The notes under the pieces were generated by a model that was not told the DNA's origin, ran no database searches, and was given only the letters and a program-made list of their open reading frames with translations. DNA of 64,000 nt from Candidatus Cloacimonas sp. Lineage in GTDB: Bacteria > Cloacimonadota > Cloacimonadia > Cloacimonadales > Cloacimonadaceae. The position numbers and the translations under genes were made by a program. Position 1 is the first letter of the stretch; every line of letters starts with the position of its first letter. The stretch spans positions 1 through 64,000 of the forward strand of contig DAONFA010000003.1 of NCBI GenBank assembly GCA_035403355.1. Reading direction: 5' to 3'. Shown piece after piece: positions 33,182 to 42,384 of the stretch.

Positions 33182-35644
33182 TCAAATAAACAGATTTACA
33201 TTTGATTGTTCCGCTTCCGCAAGGTAGGAAGCAACTCCTCCAACCTCAACACCCTCAATCAATTCACCTGGTTCAACCCCCATTATATCCATACTCATTT
33301 GGCAAGCAATCATTTTTACTCCTGCTTTTTTAGCTTGCATCATCATAGATTCCAGGGAGTCCACATTTTTAGCTTTCATTCTTTTTCGCATTAAAACTGA
33401 ACCTAATCCTCCAAAGTTGATTTTAGATAAACTCAGTTTTTGAGAAGATCGGGGTAGCATAATACCGAACATTTTTGCCATCATATCTTTTTGCTGTTTT
33501 GGGGGATTGGATTTTTTGATAACATTTAAGCCCCAAAAAGTGAAGAACATCGTAACCTGTTTTCCTGTTGAAGCAGCTCCGTTGGCAATTACGAAAGCAG
33601 CTAAAGCTCTATCCAAAGCATCGCTGAAGACAATTATGGTTTTATTATTTCCATTTTCCAAACCCTTGGATGTTTTTTCGCCACCCCCTTTTTGAATTCT
33701 TGCAATTATTATTTTACCTTCCGTTTTCACTTCCAAAAGAGTGTTTCCAGTCATTTTGCACCAGGCAGGCACATCTTTGGCAAATCCAGGGTCGCTGGCA
33801 GAAATTTCCAAAATATCGCCTTCCGCCAATTTATCCATTTCGTTTTTTAAACGCATAATTGGTCCTGGACATTGTAAACCGCAAGCATCTGCAGTTATTG
33901 TCTTTATATCTCTATCCATTTTTTCTTCCTTGCCTTTATAGATATCATCGTCTTTACCAATATAATCATCCGCAAAGATATCCTCATTACTTTGTTTCTG
34001 AGTAGCGTATTCATAAGTAAGATATCCTCCGGAGAGATTATAAACATTCTCAAATCCGTTTTGCATTAAAATGCGCGCGGCAAAATAAGAACGCAGACCG
34101 GTTCCGCAGAAAACTACTACTTGTTTATTTTCAGGTATTTCCTTCAACCTTAGCCGTAAATCATCCAAAGGGATGTTTATACTTCCTGTTATTGTTCCTA
34201 AAGCAGTTTCATCAGGAGTTCGCACATCAATGATAACGGTATCATTTTTATCCAAGGAACTCAAATCATCCCAGTGAATAATCTTTACTAATCCGTTGAT
34301 AATATTATCAGCAACCATTCCGGCAATGTTTACAGCATCCTTGGCGCTGGAAAAAGGAGGAGCATAACTATGTTCAATTTCTTGAATTTCATAGATGGTT
34401 TCGTTATGTTTCAATATATGAGCCAACATATCTGTCCTTTTATCTACGCCGTCAAAACCTACAATTTGTGCACCCAACAGTTTTCCATCTTTAGGGTTAA
34501 AAACAATCTTTATTGTTATGGGCAGGGCATCAGGGTAGTAACCTGCATGAGAAGAAGTATGTATAATGGAAGAGATATAATCTATTCCTGCATCTTTCAG
34601 AACTTTTTCCGATACACCGGTTGAACCGACAGTAATATCAAAAACTTTGGCAATGGCAGTTCCAATACTACCTTTATATTTTCGGCTGTTACCTTTAACG
34701 ATATTATCAGCCACAATGCGTGCCTGTTTATTGGCAGGTCCCGCGAGATAGGTTAAGCTCTCCATTTTAGTAATCGGATTGGGATATGCTATTGCATCCC
34801 CCAAAGCATAAATATCAGGATCACTGGTTTGCAGATAGGAATTTACTCTTATCCCTTTGTTTATTCCTAATTCCAAACCGGCTGCTTCTGCCAGTTTACT
34901 ATCAGGACGAACTCCAATGGACAATAATACCATATCTGCATTTAGTGTTCGCCCGCTCTGTAAATGGACTTGTAAACTACCATCATTTCTACTAAAGGAT
35001 GAGACACCGTCTTGAAGGTAAAATTCCACTTCTTTCGTTTTTAAGTGTTGATGGACAATAGCCGCCATTTCATAATCCAAAGGGGTCATAACCTGTTCCG
35101 CCATTTCTACCAAAGTTACTTTCATCCCCAAATTATGTAAATTTTCCGCCATTTCCAATCCTATAAAACCTGCGCCAATAATAACGCAATGCTGAACTTT
35201 ATGGCTTTCAATGTATTCCTTAATTTTATCAGTATCAGAAACATTTCGCAGAGTAAAAATAGCGCTATCTGATATTCCAGGTAGGGGAGGAATTAAAGGT
35301 TCAGCGCCAGGTGATAGAACCAGTTTATCATAATTCTCATTATATTGGCTACCATCTGCTCTTTTTACCGTAACCGTTTTTTCCTTTCTATTGATAGCAA
35401 TAACTTCTTGGTTGATGCGAACATCTACATTTAGTCGAGCTTTAAAGCTTTCAGGCGTCTGAACAAACAGCCGATCCCTTTCTTTAATTACGCCCCCAAT
35501 ATAGTATGGCAAACCACAATTTGCATAGGATATATTGCTATAGCGCTCAAACATAATAATTTCCGCTTTTTCATCCAAGCGCCTTAAACGAGCTGCAGTT
35601 GTTGCTCCACCGGCAACACCACCGACAATCAAATATTTGGACAT
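33182..35644 (-). CDS. CoA-disulfide reductase fused to rhodanese, TusA and DsrE-like domains
   Basis: An 820-residue persulfide/thiol-handling enzyme. Residues 1-450 are an FAD/NAD(P)H disulfide reductase with the single active Cys in SYANCGLPYYIGG, GAGFIGLEMAENL and GDAIAYPNPIT. Residues about 455-545 are rhodanese, active loop CGTGLRS. Residues about 575-650 are TusA/SirA with ACGLQCPGPIMRLK. Residues about 665-820 are a DsrE/peroxiredoxin-like domain (FFTFWGLNVIKK, GVKMIACQMSMDIMG). All three sulfur-carrying cysteines are present. Each domain can relay persulfide sulfur, so reduction of CoA disulfide, polysulfide or elemental sulfur is plausible. It is monocistronic and divergent from phoB. 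Confidence 0.93.
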   Translation of the reverse strand: MSKYLIVGGVAGGATTAARLRRLDEKAEIIMFERYSNISYANCGLPYYIGGVIKERDRLFVQTPESFKARLNVDVRINQEVIAINRKEKTVTVKRADGSQYNENYDKLVLSPGAEPLIPPLPGISDSAIFTLRNVSDTDKIKEYIESHKVQHCVIIGAGFIGLEMAENLHNLGMKVTLVEMAEQVMTPLDYEMAAIVHQHLKTKEVEFYLQDGVSSFSRNDGSLQVHLQSGRTLNADMVLLSIGVRPDSKLAEAAGLELGINKGIRVNSYLQTSDPDIYALGDAIAYPNPITKMESLTYLAGPANKQARIVADNIVKGNSRKYKGSIGTAIAKVFDITVGSTGVSEKVLKDAGIDYISSIIHTSSHAGYYPDALPITIKIVFNPKDGKLLGAQIVGFDGVDKRTDMLAHILKHNETIYEIQEIEHSYAPPFSSAKDAVNIAGMVADNIINGLVKIIHWDDLSSLDKNDTVIIDVRTPDETALGTITGSINIPLDDLRLRLKEIPENKQVVVFCGTGLRSYFAARILMQNGFENVYNLSGGYLTYEYATQKQSNEDIFADDYIGKDDDIYKGKEEKMDRDIKTITADACGLQCPGPIMRLKNEMDKLAEGDILEISASDPGFAKDVPAWCKMTGNTLLEVKTEGKIIIARIQKGGGEKTSKGLENGNNKTIIVFSDALDRALAAFVIANGAASTGKQVTMFFTFWGLNVIKKSNPPKQQKDMMAKMFGIMLPRSSQKLSLSKINFGGLGSVLMRKRMKAKNVDSLESMMMQAKKAGVKMIACQMSMDIMGVEPGELIEGVEVGGVASYLAEAEQSNVNLFI

Positions 35645-35860
35645 TATCCTAATCTCCTTTTTCCAATTTATTTACTATATTGAACAAGATAATTGCTTAT
35701 GCTTATTTGGCAAGTATCAAATATCTTAACCTAACTCCTTGGGTTTGTTAAATCTTCTCGTAAGGATAAACAGTGCTTAAAGAGATTTGTTAAGAAAATT
35801 TAACCCAAACCCGGCTGTTTTTTCTTGCTCAAAAACAGTTATATTATTTACAGGTTTTAT

Positions 35861-36577
35861 ATGGAAGCAAAAGGTAAAAAAATATTCGTGGTTGAGGATG
35901 AAAAAGACATTCTGGAACTCATCAGAATGAAATTGGAAGGCGCAGGATTTGTTACGAAAGGTTTTAAAACAGCCCTGCCGATGCTCAATTTGCTCAAAAT
36001 TGAACATCCTGACCTTATTATTCTGGATTTGATGTTGCCGGATTTAGACGGTATGGAAGTTTGTTTGCGAATAAAAAAAGATAAAACAACCTCCGCAATT
36101 CCTATTGTGATGTTAACGGCAAGAACAGACCTGGAAGATAAAATTAAGGGTTTGGAATACGGAGCCGATGATTATGTAACCAAACCTTTTGAGAGCAGAG
36201 AACTTATTGCCAGAATTAAAGCAATTTTGCGTCGGAGTGAGTGGGAAAACGGCAAAAATGTGTTATCCATTACCGAAGATTTCATTATAGATTTTAATCA
36301 TTATGAGGTTTGGATTAAAGGAAAGCGGATAGACCTTACTTTAACGGAATTTAAAATCCTGCAGCTGCTTACTAAAAGACCCGGATGGGTTTATAACCGC
36401 AGTCAGATTTTAGATTATCTTTGGGGGAATGATAAGATCGTAATTGAGCGCACCATAGATGTTCACATTCGTAATTTAAGAGAAAAACTGGGTGATTATG
36501 CTTATTTGATTAGAAACATCAGAGGTGTGGGTTATCAATTTTTCTGTGAGGAAGAAAATGACAGGGAAGAAGAATAG
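35861..36577 (+). CDS. phoB: OmpR/PhoB-family response regulator
   Basis: A two-domain transcription factor. The receiver has FVVEDEKD at the N-terminus, the phospho-acceptor Asp in IILDLMLPD, VMLTART, and Lys in YVTKPF. The winged-helix effector contains LTLTEFKILQLL, RSQILDYLWG and RTIDVHIRNLREKLG. I start at ATG 35861; a TTG 36 bases earlier is unlikely. The 3' end overlaps the kinase gene by 20 bases. Together with a PhoR-like kinase and a Pst operon nearby, phosphate control is the likely role. Confidence 0.9.
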   Translation: MEAKGKKIFVVEDEKDILELIRMKLEGAGFVTKGFKTALPMLNLLKIEHPDLIILDLMLPDLDGMEVCLRIKKDKTTSAIPIVMLTARTDLEDKIKGLEYGADDYVTKPFESRELIARIKAILRRSEWENGKNVLSITEDFIIDFNHYEVWIKGKRIDLTLTEFKILQLLTKRPGWVYNRSQILDYLWGNDKIVIERTIDVHIRNLREKLGDYAYLIRNIRGVGYQFFCEEENDREEE

Positions 36578-37901
36578 TATAGCTCTTTCGCTTTTTTTCT
36601 CCTTTGTTATATTGATAGGATTGATGCTGATATTGCTGTTAATTCATATCCCAATTTGGCTTTTATTAATAATATCTCTCCTTTTCGCCGCATTACTTAC
36701 GCTGATTATGATTCGCATCCTGCATCAGCAATTTAAGCAAATATCGCAAACCGCAGAGCAAATTGCGACGGGAAACCACTCTTTACGCATTCCCGCATTG
36801 AAGACAAAAGAATTTTGTGCTTTGAGCAAAGACCTGAATTCTATGCTGGATATATTGGACAAAACAATTTACCATTTAGCTATCCACCGTGAAGAATTGC
36901 GTTTAGTGCTTAGTTCCATTGATGATGTTTTGTGGTCTCAAAGTTCAGAAGGCAAACTGGAATGGGCAAATGAGCCCTTTCAAGAACTTTTTGGTAATAT
37001 TGGAAAAAAGGATAGTGTATTCTATACTGAAGTAATCAGAGACCCCTATTTGCTATCTATTATCAAGGATTGCGGAAGTGGCAAAGACAAGCTGATGAAA
37101 GAAGTGGTTATGGATGGTCATAATTATTTGCTTTCCGGTTCGCATAATGACCAGGCAAAACGCTGTATTTTCATTCTTCAAAATATTGATGAAATTAAGC
37201 AAGCAGAGCAGATGAAGAAGGATTTTATTGTTAATCTGGCTCACGAACTGAGAACCCCCTTAACTGCTATCAGCGGTTTCGCGGAAGCTATGGAAGATAG
37301 TATTAATGATACAAACGCAAGATACTTAAAAATAATCCAAAATCACACTCAGCGCCTAATTCATCTAATTAGCGATTTGGAACAGCTGATTCGCCTGGAA
37401 AGAACCGATGCCATTGAACTTCAAGTAATTAACTTAGCCACCTTTTTTGCTAATATTGCCTTTATCCTCAGCCCGATGGTAGAAGAAAAGGGACTTTATC
37501 TCAAAATAGAACTGGATGATAATTTACCCCGCCTTGTTTGTGATCCCTTTAAATTGGAACAGGTATTCATCAATTTAGTCCAAAATTCTTTGCGTTACAC
37601 TACTACAGGAGGAATTACAATCCGCTGTAAATTAGCTGATAAAGAAGCAAATTTTGAGGTCTCGGACACCGGTATGGGCATTGATAATATTCATTTACCG
37701 CGTATCTTTGAACGATTCTATGTAGCAGATCCTGCCAGAAATAAAACCCAAAGCGGAACTGGACTGGGTTTAGCAATTGTAAAACACATCGTTCAATTAC
37801 ATAAAGGCAGAATAACTGTCCAAAGTGAACCCGGAAAAGGCACTATTTTTAGTATCTTATTACCTTTAACACAACCCAACCAACTGGATAATAATGATTG
37901 A
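36558..37901 (+). CDS. phoR: PhoR-like sensor histidine kinase
   Basis: Two adjacent hydrophobic helices (about residues 8-28 and 32-50) are followed by a HAMP-like segment, a PAS domain (about 115-205), the dimerisation domain with phospho-His in NLAHELRTPLTAI, and a HATPase domain (NLVQNSLRYTT, DTGMGID, GTGLGLAIVKH). There is almost no periplasmic loop, as in PhoR kinases that sense through PstSCAB-PhoU. The start at 36558 has a GAGGAAG site. The stop overlaps the sigma-factor start by 8 bases. Confidence 0.88.
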   Translation: MTGKKNSIALSLFFSFVILIGLMLILLLIHIPIWLLLIISLLFAALLTLIMIRILHQQFKQISQTAEQIATGNHSLRIPALKTKEFCALSKDLNSMLDILDKTIYHLAIHREELRLVLSSIDDVLWSQSSEGKLEWANEPFQELFGNIGKKDSVFYTEVIRDPYLLSIIKDCGSGKDKLMKEVVMDGHNYLLSGSHNDQAKRCIFILQNIDEIKQAEQMKKDFIVNLAHELRTPLTAISGFAEAMEDSINDTNARYLKIIQNHTQRLIHLISDLEQLIRLERTDAIELQVINLATFFANIAFILSPMVEEKGLYLKIELDDNLPRLVCDPFKLEQVFINLVQNSLRYTTTGGITIRCKLADKEANFEVSDTGMGIDNIHLPRIFERFYVADPARNKTQSGTGLGLAIVKHIVQLHKGRITVQSEPGKGTIFSILLPLTQPNQLDNND

Positions 37902-38415
37902 CCTAACTCCCGATGAACTAATTGAACGCTATGACAATTTTGCCTACAGCATCGCTAAACTATATCGGAATAAAGGATTGGATTGGGAAGACCTGAAACA
38001 GGAATCGCTTTTGGGTTTGCTGAAAGCAGGTAAACATTTCCTTCCGGAAAAAGATGTTCAATTTACCACTTACGCCACTTATTGGATAAAAAAACAAATA
38101 ATAGAAGCACTAAAAAAAACTTCCTCCCCAATAGAAGAGGACTTTAATGAGAATATTACAAAAGCGAATGGCACATCGGAAGCTGCAAATCTTAGCACAA
38201 AAGAAAGTCCGTTTGCTCCACCGGATAGGGAAGAAAGTAATCTAAGCATAAAATTTACGCAGGATCTGCCACCTTTGGAAAAATCCATTTTGGAATTGTC
38301 ATTCAACGAAAAAAAGACCCTTAAAGAAATTGCCCAAATTTTAAATATCAGTGTGGAACGCGTTAATCAGCACAAGAAAAAAGCCCTCCGCCGCCTAAAA
38401 AAACATTACTCTTAA
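37894..38415 (+). CDS. Small sigma-70-like RNA polymerase sigma factor
   Basis: A 173-residue protein with sigma region 2 (FAYSIAKLYRNKGLDWEDLKQESLLGLLKAG, FTTYATYWIKKQI) and region 4 (LPPLEKSILELSFNEKKTLKEIAQILNISVERVNQHKKKALRRLKK), joined by a variable linker and lacking regions 1.1 and 3. It resembles minimal sigma factors but keeps primary-type wording in region 2. Translationally coupled to the PhoR-like kinase. No anti-sigma gene is adjacent. It may add a sigma switch to the phosphate response. Confidence 0.85.
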   Translation: MIDLTPDELIERYDNFAYSIAKLYRNKGLDWEDLKQESLLGLLKAGKHFLPEKDVQFTTYATYWIKKQIIEALKKTSSPIEEDFNENITKANGTSEAANLSTKESPFAPPDREESNLSIKFTQDLPPLEKSILELSFNEKKTLKEIAQILNISVERVNQHKKKALRRLKKHYS

Positions 38416-38426
38416 AGGTAATAAGA

Positions 38427-38585
38427 TTATTGCATATAAAACTGAGGACAATGCCCTTTAATTATTTTATAAAAATTCAGGAGACGCGCTATAACTTTTG
38501 CAGTGCTACATTCTTCAAATTTAACAATCACTTTCCTAATAAAATTCCCATATTTTTGTCTAATGTCTTCCTTGCTTGAAGCCAT
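38427..38585 (-). CDS. Possible small protein (52 residues)
   Basis: A short frame starting MASSKEDIRQKYGNFIRK and ending KGHCPQFYMQ. Composition is balanced and basic (Lys/Arg/Ile), more protein-like than surrounding noise frames. There is no clear ribosome-binding site and I recognise no family. It begins 20 bases from the palindrome. It could be a small protein or a remnant of a larger mobile-element gene. Confidence 0.25.
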   Translation of the reverse strand: MASSKEDIRQKYGNFIRKVIVKFEECSTAKVIARLLNFYKIIKGHCPQFYMQ

Positions 38586-38604
38586 TAATCTATCGTTTAA
38601 CATA

Positions 38605-38641
38605 CCTTAATCAAGCGTTAATTATTAACGCTTGATTAAGG
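38605..38641. repeat. Perfect 18-bp inverted repeat (palindrome)
   Basis: CCTTAATCAAGCGTTAAT and its exact complement are separated by one base. A degenerate extra copy (TTAACACTTGATTGACGC) follows directly to about 38664. No T run, so not a classic terminator. It could be a protein-binding palindrome, a transposon end or a cruciform. Confidence 0.85.
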
Positions 38642-39165
38642 TTAGATTAACACTTGATTGACGCTTTGAAGTAAGGGCGAAAAGCGGAGTTTGCATCCAA
38701 TATGCAATTTGTATTAAAGTAGCAAATAGTTTAGGATAGATAAACATATTAGGATAAGGCATAATATCAACCTAAAATTATACAGTTCAGGGAAAATAAG
38801 TTAAAAAAATCCTTTCTTAGCAAATAAACTGAAGATTACTAACGGACTTAATCTAACTTATGCAGTTACAAACCGGAATTGCTTACAAAATTGTGCTTAC
38901 GGCTAATATTCAGAAGTTTGGATAGTATAAGTTTCTACTGCATAAAAATTAAAAAAAATCATAACATAACTAAATGATGAAATGTTAATATTGAAACCCT
39001 CTATTAGAATAAAACAGTTGAGAAAATTACCGGGCAACTTCTGATTTTTCAGTAATTAAGGAAGTGTTAAATTCTTATTTTATCACCAAGATAAGTCATT
39101 TTTCTTTGTTTAGTCAGCAAATCGGAATATGGCAACCCAATTTTGACAGCTTGGCTTAACTGTAA

Positions 39166-39825
39166 TTATTCAGATTTTTTGTCTATGTTATGCTTAATAA
39201 CCTTTCCTTGCGCGAGAAAAATAGTATTTTCTGCTATATTGGTAGAGAGGTCGCCAATTCTTTCCAGATTTTTAGCTATGCGCAAAATATGGAGATAGAG
39301 GTCTATTGGTAATGGATTTTCCCTGATTAGTTTTACCAGATGCTTGTAAATATTACGATTATACTCATCAACGATATTATCGGCATCGCAAACCTGGCGT
39401 GAAAGTTCATAGTCCTCTCTGGTAAAAGCATAAAGAGCATCTTTCAGCATTTTTAATGCTGCTTCTTTCATAGAAAAGAGTTCCGGAATTGAATTTAAGA
39501 CAGGATTTCCTGTAAGTTGAGCAGCGCTTTCGGCAATATTAACTGCCTGATCGCCCAGGCGTTCCAAATCGTTATTTATTCTATAAATCATCAGAATTTG
39601 ACGCAGGTCTTTTGCTTCCGGTTGATTTAACGCAATCAATGTAAAGCATTTCTCGTCCAATTCAATTTCAATTTGATTTACTCTTGTTTCAAAAGTATTT
39701 ACTTCTTCTTTGAAAGCGGTTCCAAAATTAGCAAGTCCATCCATAGCCAAAAGAATCATTTTTTCCACCAATCCCGCTTCTGCCATCAGCAATTGTTTCA
39801 GCTCCGAGATTCTTTCTATAAGCAT
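39166..39825 (-). CDS. phoU: Phosphate-uptake regulator PhoU
   Basis: A cytoplasmic protein that links PstSCAB transport to PhoR signalling. It consists of two repeated three-helix bundles with the PhoU metal-binding signatures around RINNDLERLGDQAVNIAE (residues about 72-89) and IAKNLERIGDLSTNIAE (about 182-198). At 219 residues it is typical. AAGGAG precedes the ATG, and it lies 20 bases after pstB on the same transcript. Confidence 0.95.
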   Translation of the reverse strand: MLIERISELKQLLMAEAGLVEKMILLAMDGLANFGTAFKEEVNTFETRVNQIEIELDEKCFTLIALNQPEAKDLRQILMIYRINNDLERLGDQAVNIAESAAQLTGNPVLNSIPELFSMKEAALKMLKDALYAFTREDYELSRQVCDADNIVDEYNRNIYKHLVKLIRENPLPIDLYLHILRIAKNLERIGDLSTNIAENTIFLAQGKVIKHNIDKKSE

Positions 39826-39845
39826 ATTTTCTCCTTTTTGGGTAT

Positions 39846-40604
39846 TTACCCGAAAATACCTGTTAAATAGGATTCGGTTCTTTTATCTTGCGGCACAGTA
39901 AAAACTTTTTCCGTGGGTCCGAATTCCACTAATTCTCCCAAATACATAAAGGCAGTATAATTGGAAATTCTACCCGCTTGAGCAATATTATGAGTTACAA
40001 TTAAAATGCAAACACTTTTTTGCAATTCCAAACACAGTTCTTCAATTTTAGAGGTTGACTGAGGGTCTAAAGCGGAAGTCGGTTCATCCAGTAAAAGGAC
40101 TTCAGGTCTATTTGCCAAAGCTCTGGCAATACATAAACGCTGTTGCTGCCCTCCGGAAAGAGCCATAGCCGGACTATGCAAACGGTCTTTAACTTCATCC
40201 CAAAGCCAGGCAGCTTTCAATGCCTGTTCAACTCTCTCATTTATTTCGTCTTTATTGTATTTACCTTGAATCTGTAATCCATAGGCAACATTTTTGTAAA
40301 TGCTTTTAGGAAAGGGATTGGGCTTTTGAAAAACCATTCCAATTCTGGAGCGAATTTCCGTTACATCCATCTTAGAAGTATAGATATCATCATCTAAGAG
40401 CTTTACTTTTCCTTCAATATGGGTTTCCGGGATAAGATCATTCATCCGGTTAAAACAGCGCAGCAAAGTAGATTTCCCGCAGCCGGAAGGTCCTATCACA
40501 GCAGTAATATTTTTGTCTGATACATTAAGGTTAACATATTTAAGCACATAGTTCCTGCCAAACCATAAGTTTAAATTTTCAGTTGATAGAATGTTATTTA
40601 CCAT
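39846..40604 (-). CDS. pstB: Phosphate ABC transporter ATP-binding protein PstB
   Basis: Powers high-affinity phosphate import. Walker [22 protein letters not shown]-loop [19 protein letters not shown], signature [16 protein letters not shown], Walker [14 protein letters not shown] and the H-loop VTHNIAQA are all intact. The NRMNDLIP segment is specific to PstB. At 252 residues it is full length. Its start overlaps the pstA stop by 7 bases. Confidence 0.97.
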   Translation of the reverse strand: MVNNILSTENLNLWFGRNYVLKYVNLNVSDKNITAVIGPSGCGKSTLLRCFNRMNDLIPETHIEGKVKLLDDDIYTSKMDVTEIRSRIGMVFQKPNPFPKSIYKNVAYGLQIQGKYNKDEINERVEQALKAAWLWDEVKDRLHSPAMALSGGQQQRLCIARALANRPEVLLLDEPTSALDPQSTSKIEELCLELQKSVCILIVTHNIAQAGRISNYTAFMYLGELVEFGPTEKVFTVPQDKRTESYLTGIFG

Positions 40605-41452
40605 TTTCTTTTTCTCCTGATGGATGAACGAATAATTACTGCCGCAGCGCTAACACCTAAAACCAGCAATAATAAAACAACTGCTGTCCCGTAAGCAATA
40701 GGCACTTGTGTTTCCGGACGGGTTCCTTCCGTCATTAAAGCATAAATATGATAAGGTAATGCCATAACTTCATCTTTTAAGCCCTCAGGTAAACGCCGCG
40801 TATAAAAAGTAGCTGCAGTAAACATAATAGGAGCTGTTTCTCCTGCTACTCTGCCAATACAAACGATAATTCCGGTTAAAATATTGGGCAATGCTGTAGG
40901 TATAACAATTTTGGTGATAGTTTGTCTTTTCGTGGCTCCCAAAGCTAAAGATGCTTCATAAAAATCAAAAGGAACACTTTTAATGGCTTCAATACAGGAA
41001 TTGATAAATAAAGGCAATGCCAGAATGGCTAAAGTTAAAGCTCCGGAAATTAGCGAAACATTCATTGCCAGAAGGTTTACGAAAACAGCCATTCCGAAAA
41101 GACCAAAAATAATGGAAGGAGTTCCAGCCAAAGTATCAATAGCTATCTGAACCACTTTCAACAGCCACTTTGGTTTACCATAATTAGTTAAAAATATAGC
41201 TGTTAAAATCCCCAAAGGAATTACAATGCAAATGGAAATTACCGTAAGCCAAAAAGTTCCTGCTAATGCAGGAAAAATACCTCCTTCCTGCATACAGTTT
41301 CGGGGAGCTGTAAATAAAAATTCCCAACTTAAAACCTTGCCACCTAAAGAAAATATCCTAACTAAAAAGATACATAAAGCCAAAATAGTAATCACTACCA
41401 ATATACTAAGAAAACCATTTCCGCAAAAATTCAAGACCTTTCTGTTCTTCAT
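40598..41452 (-). CDS. pstA: Phosphate ABC transporter permease PstA
   Basis: An inner-membrane permease with about six transmembrane helices. The EAA-type loop [30 protein letters not shown] contacts Pst[23 protein letters not shown] and [11 protein letters not shown] are PstA signatures. Full length at 284 residues. Its start overlaps the pstC stop by 4 bases. Confidence 0.95.
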   Translation of the reverse strand: MKNRKVLNFCGNGFLSILVVITILALCIFLVRIFSLGGKVLSWEFLFTAPRNCMQEGGIFPALAGTFWLTVISICIVIPLGILTAIFLTNYGKPKWLLKVVQIAIDTLAGTPSIIFGLFGMAVFVNLLAMNVSLISGALTLAILALPLFINSCIEAIKSVPFDFYEASLALGATKRQTITKIVIPTALPNILTGIIVCIGRVAGETAPIMFTAATFYTRRLPEGLKDEVMALPYHIYALMTEGTRPETQVPIAYGTAVVLLLLVLGVSAAAVIIRSSIRRKRKW

Positions 41453-42318
41453 TGCTTATCCCTTTTAGCGATAAAAAGTTCAGTAATCAGGTTAATTACA
41501 AAAGTGATTACAAAAAGCAATATCGCCAAAGCATAGAGTGCTTGATAATGTAAACTACCCATAACCGTCTCCCCCATTTCAGCTGCAATTGTAGAAGTTA
41601 AAGGTCTTACTGAAGCAAAAATGCTTTTAGGTATTTGAGCACTGCCTCCAGCTACCATTAAAACCACCATCGTTTCTCCAATGGCTCTACCCAAACCAAG
41701 CAAAATGCTGCCAACTATCCCTCTTTGCGCTGCGGGAATAATAACCCGAAAAATACATTCCATTTTCGTGGAACCCAAAGCTAAAGCCGCTTCCCTAATG
41801 GATTTGGGAACATTTGTAAGAGCATCTTCACTCATACTGGCAATTATAGGAACAATCATCAGCCCTAAAATAACGGAAGCAGTAAATATATTCAGTCCCG
41901 TATCTAAATTCAGCCAATTTCTGATTAGAGGCGCTATTGCAGACATTCCAAAAAGCCCGTAAACTACAGAAGGTATTCCTGCTAAAAGTTCAATTACGGG
42001 CTTAACTATTTCCTTTAACCGATTTCCCGCTATTTCAGAGATAAAAATGGCAGAGCCCAAACCCAAGGGGATTCCTATTATCAAAGCTCCGATGGTAACA
42101 CAAAAAGAACCGATAATAAAAGTCCAGGCGCCAAATTCCGGTTCTGCATTCGTCGGATACCAACCACTGCCAAAAATGAATTCGGTTAAAGAGACCTGCT
42201 TAAATAACGGTAACCCTTCTCTGAATAAGCCATAGATTAAAGCAAAAAGAACTACAATAGTAAATAACGCTGCAGTGTAGGTAATGGTTGTAAATGCCTT
42301 TTCTTTATATTTACTCAT
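41449..42318 (-). CDS. pstC: Phosphate ABC transporter permease PstC
   Basis: The partner permease of PstA with six predicted helices. GIPLGLGSAIFISEIA, ELLAGIPSVVYGLFGM, the EAA loop EAALALGSTKMECIFRVIIPAAQRGIVG and GRAIGETMVVLMVAGG are typical. Full length at 289 residues. It is separated from pstS by a hairpin at 42334-42373 that could lower expression of the membrane genes relative to the binding protein. Confidence 0.95.
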   Translation of the reverse strand: MSKYKEKAFTTITYTAALFTIVVLFALIYGLFREGLPLFKQVSLTEFIFGSGWYPTNAEPEFGAWTFIIGSFCVTIGALIIGIPLGLGSAIFISEIAGNRLKEIVKPVIELLAGIPSVVYGLFGMSAIAPLIRNWLNLDTGLNIFTASVILGLMIVPIIASMSEDALTNVPKSIREAALALGSTKMECIFRVIIPAAQRGIVGSILLGLGRAIGETMVVLMVAGGSAQIPKSIFASVRPLTSTIAAEMGETVMGSLHYQALYALAILLFVITFVINLITELFIAKRDKQ

Positions 42319-42333
42319 CTCTTATTCCTTGCT

Positions 42334-42373
42334 AACAACAGGTGAGGGAAAATAGCTACCCTCACCTCTTGTT
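42334..42373 (-). terminator. Hairpin between pstS and pstC (attenuator or mRNA stabiliser)
   Basis: AACAAGAGGTGAGGG pairs with CCCTCACCTGTTGTT (15 bp, one mismatch, 10-base loop) on the minus-strand transcript, 12 bases after the pstS stop. There is no long T run, so partial termination or protection of the upstream pstS message is more likely than full termination. Confidence 0.75.
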
Positions 42374-42384
42374 CTCTTAATCAA

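Larger units (their letters stand above)
38416..39165. other. Intergenic region with a perfect palindrome and a possible small ORF
   Basis: Seven hundred and fifty AT-rich bases between the convergent sigma-factor and phoU genes. The only structure seen is the 37-base palindrome at 38605-38641 and a 52-codon frame at 38427-38585 (minus). The stretch 38660-39165 shows no gene, repeat or terminator that I can support. Confidence 0.6.

Noticed and set aside
35790..35805. Second Pho-box upstream of phoB (TTAAGA/TTAACC)
   Set aside because: Only two weak repeats at 10-base spacing and no -10 box at the right distance; not enough to call.
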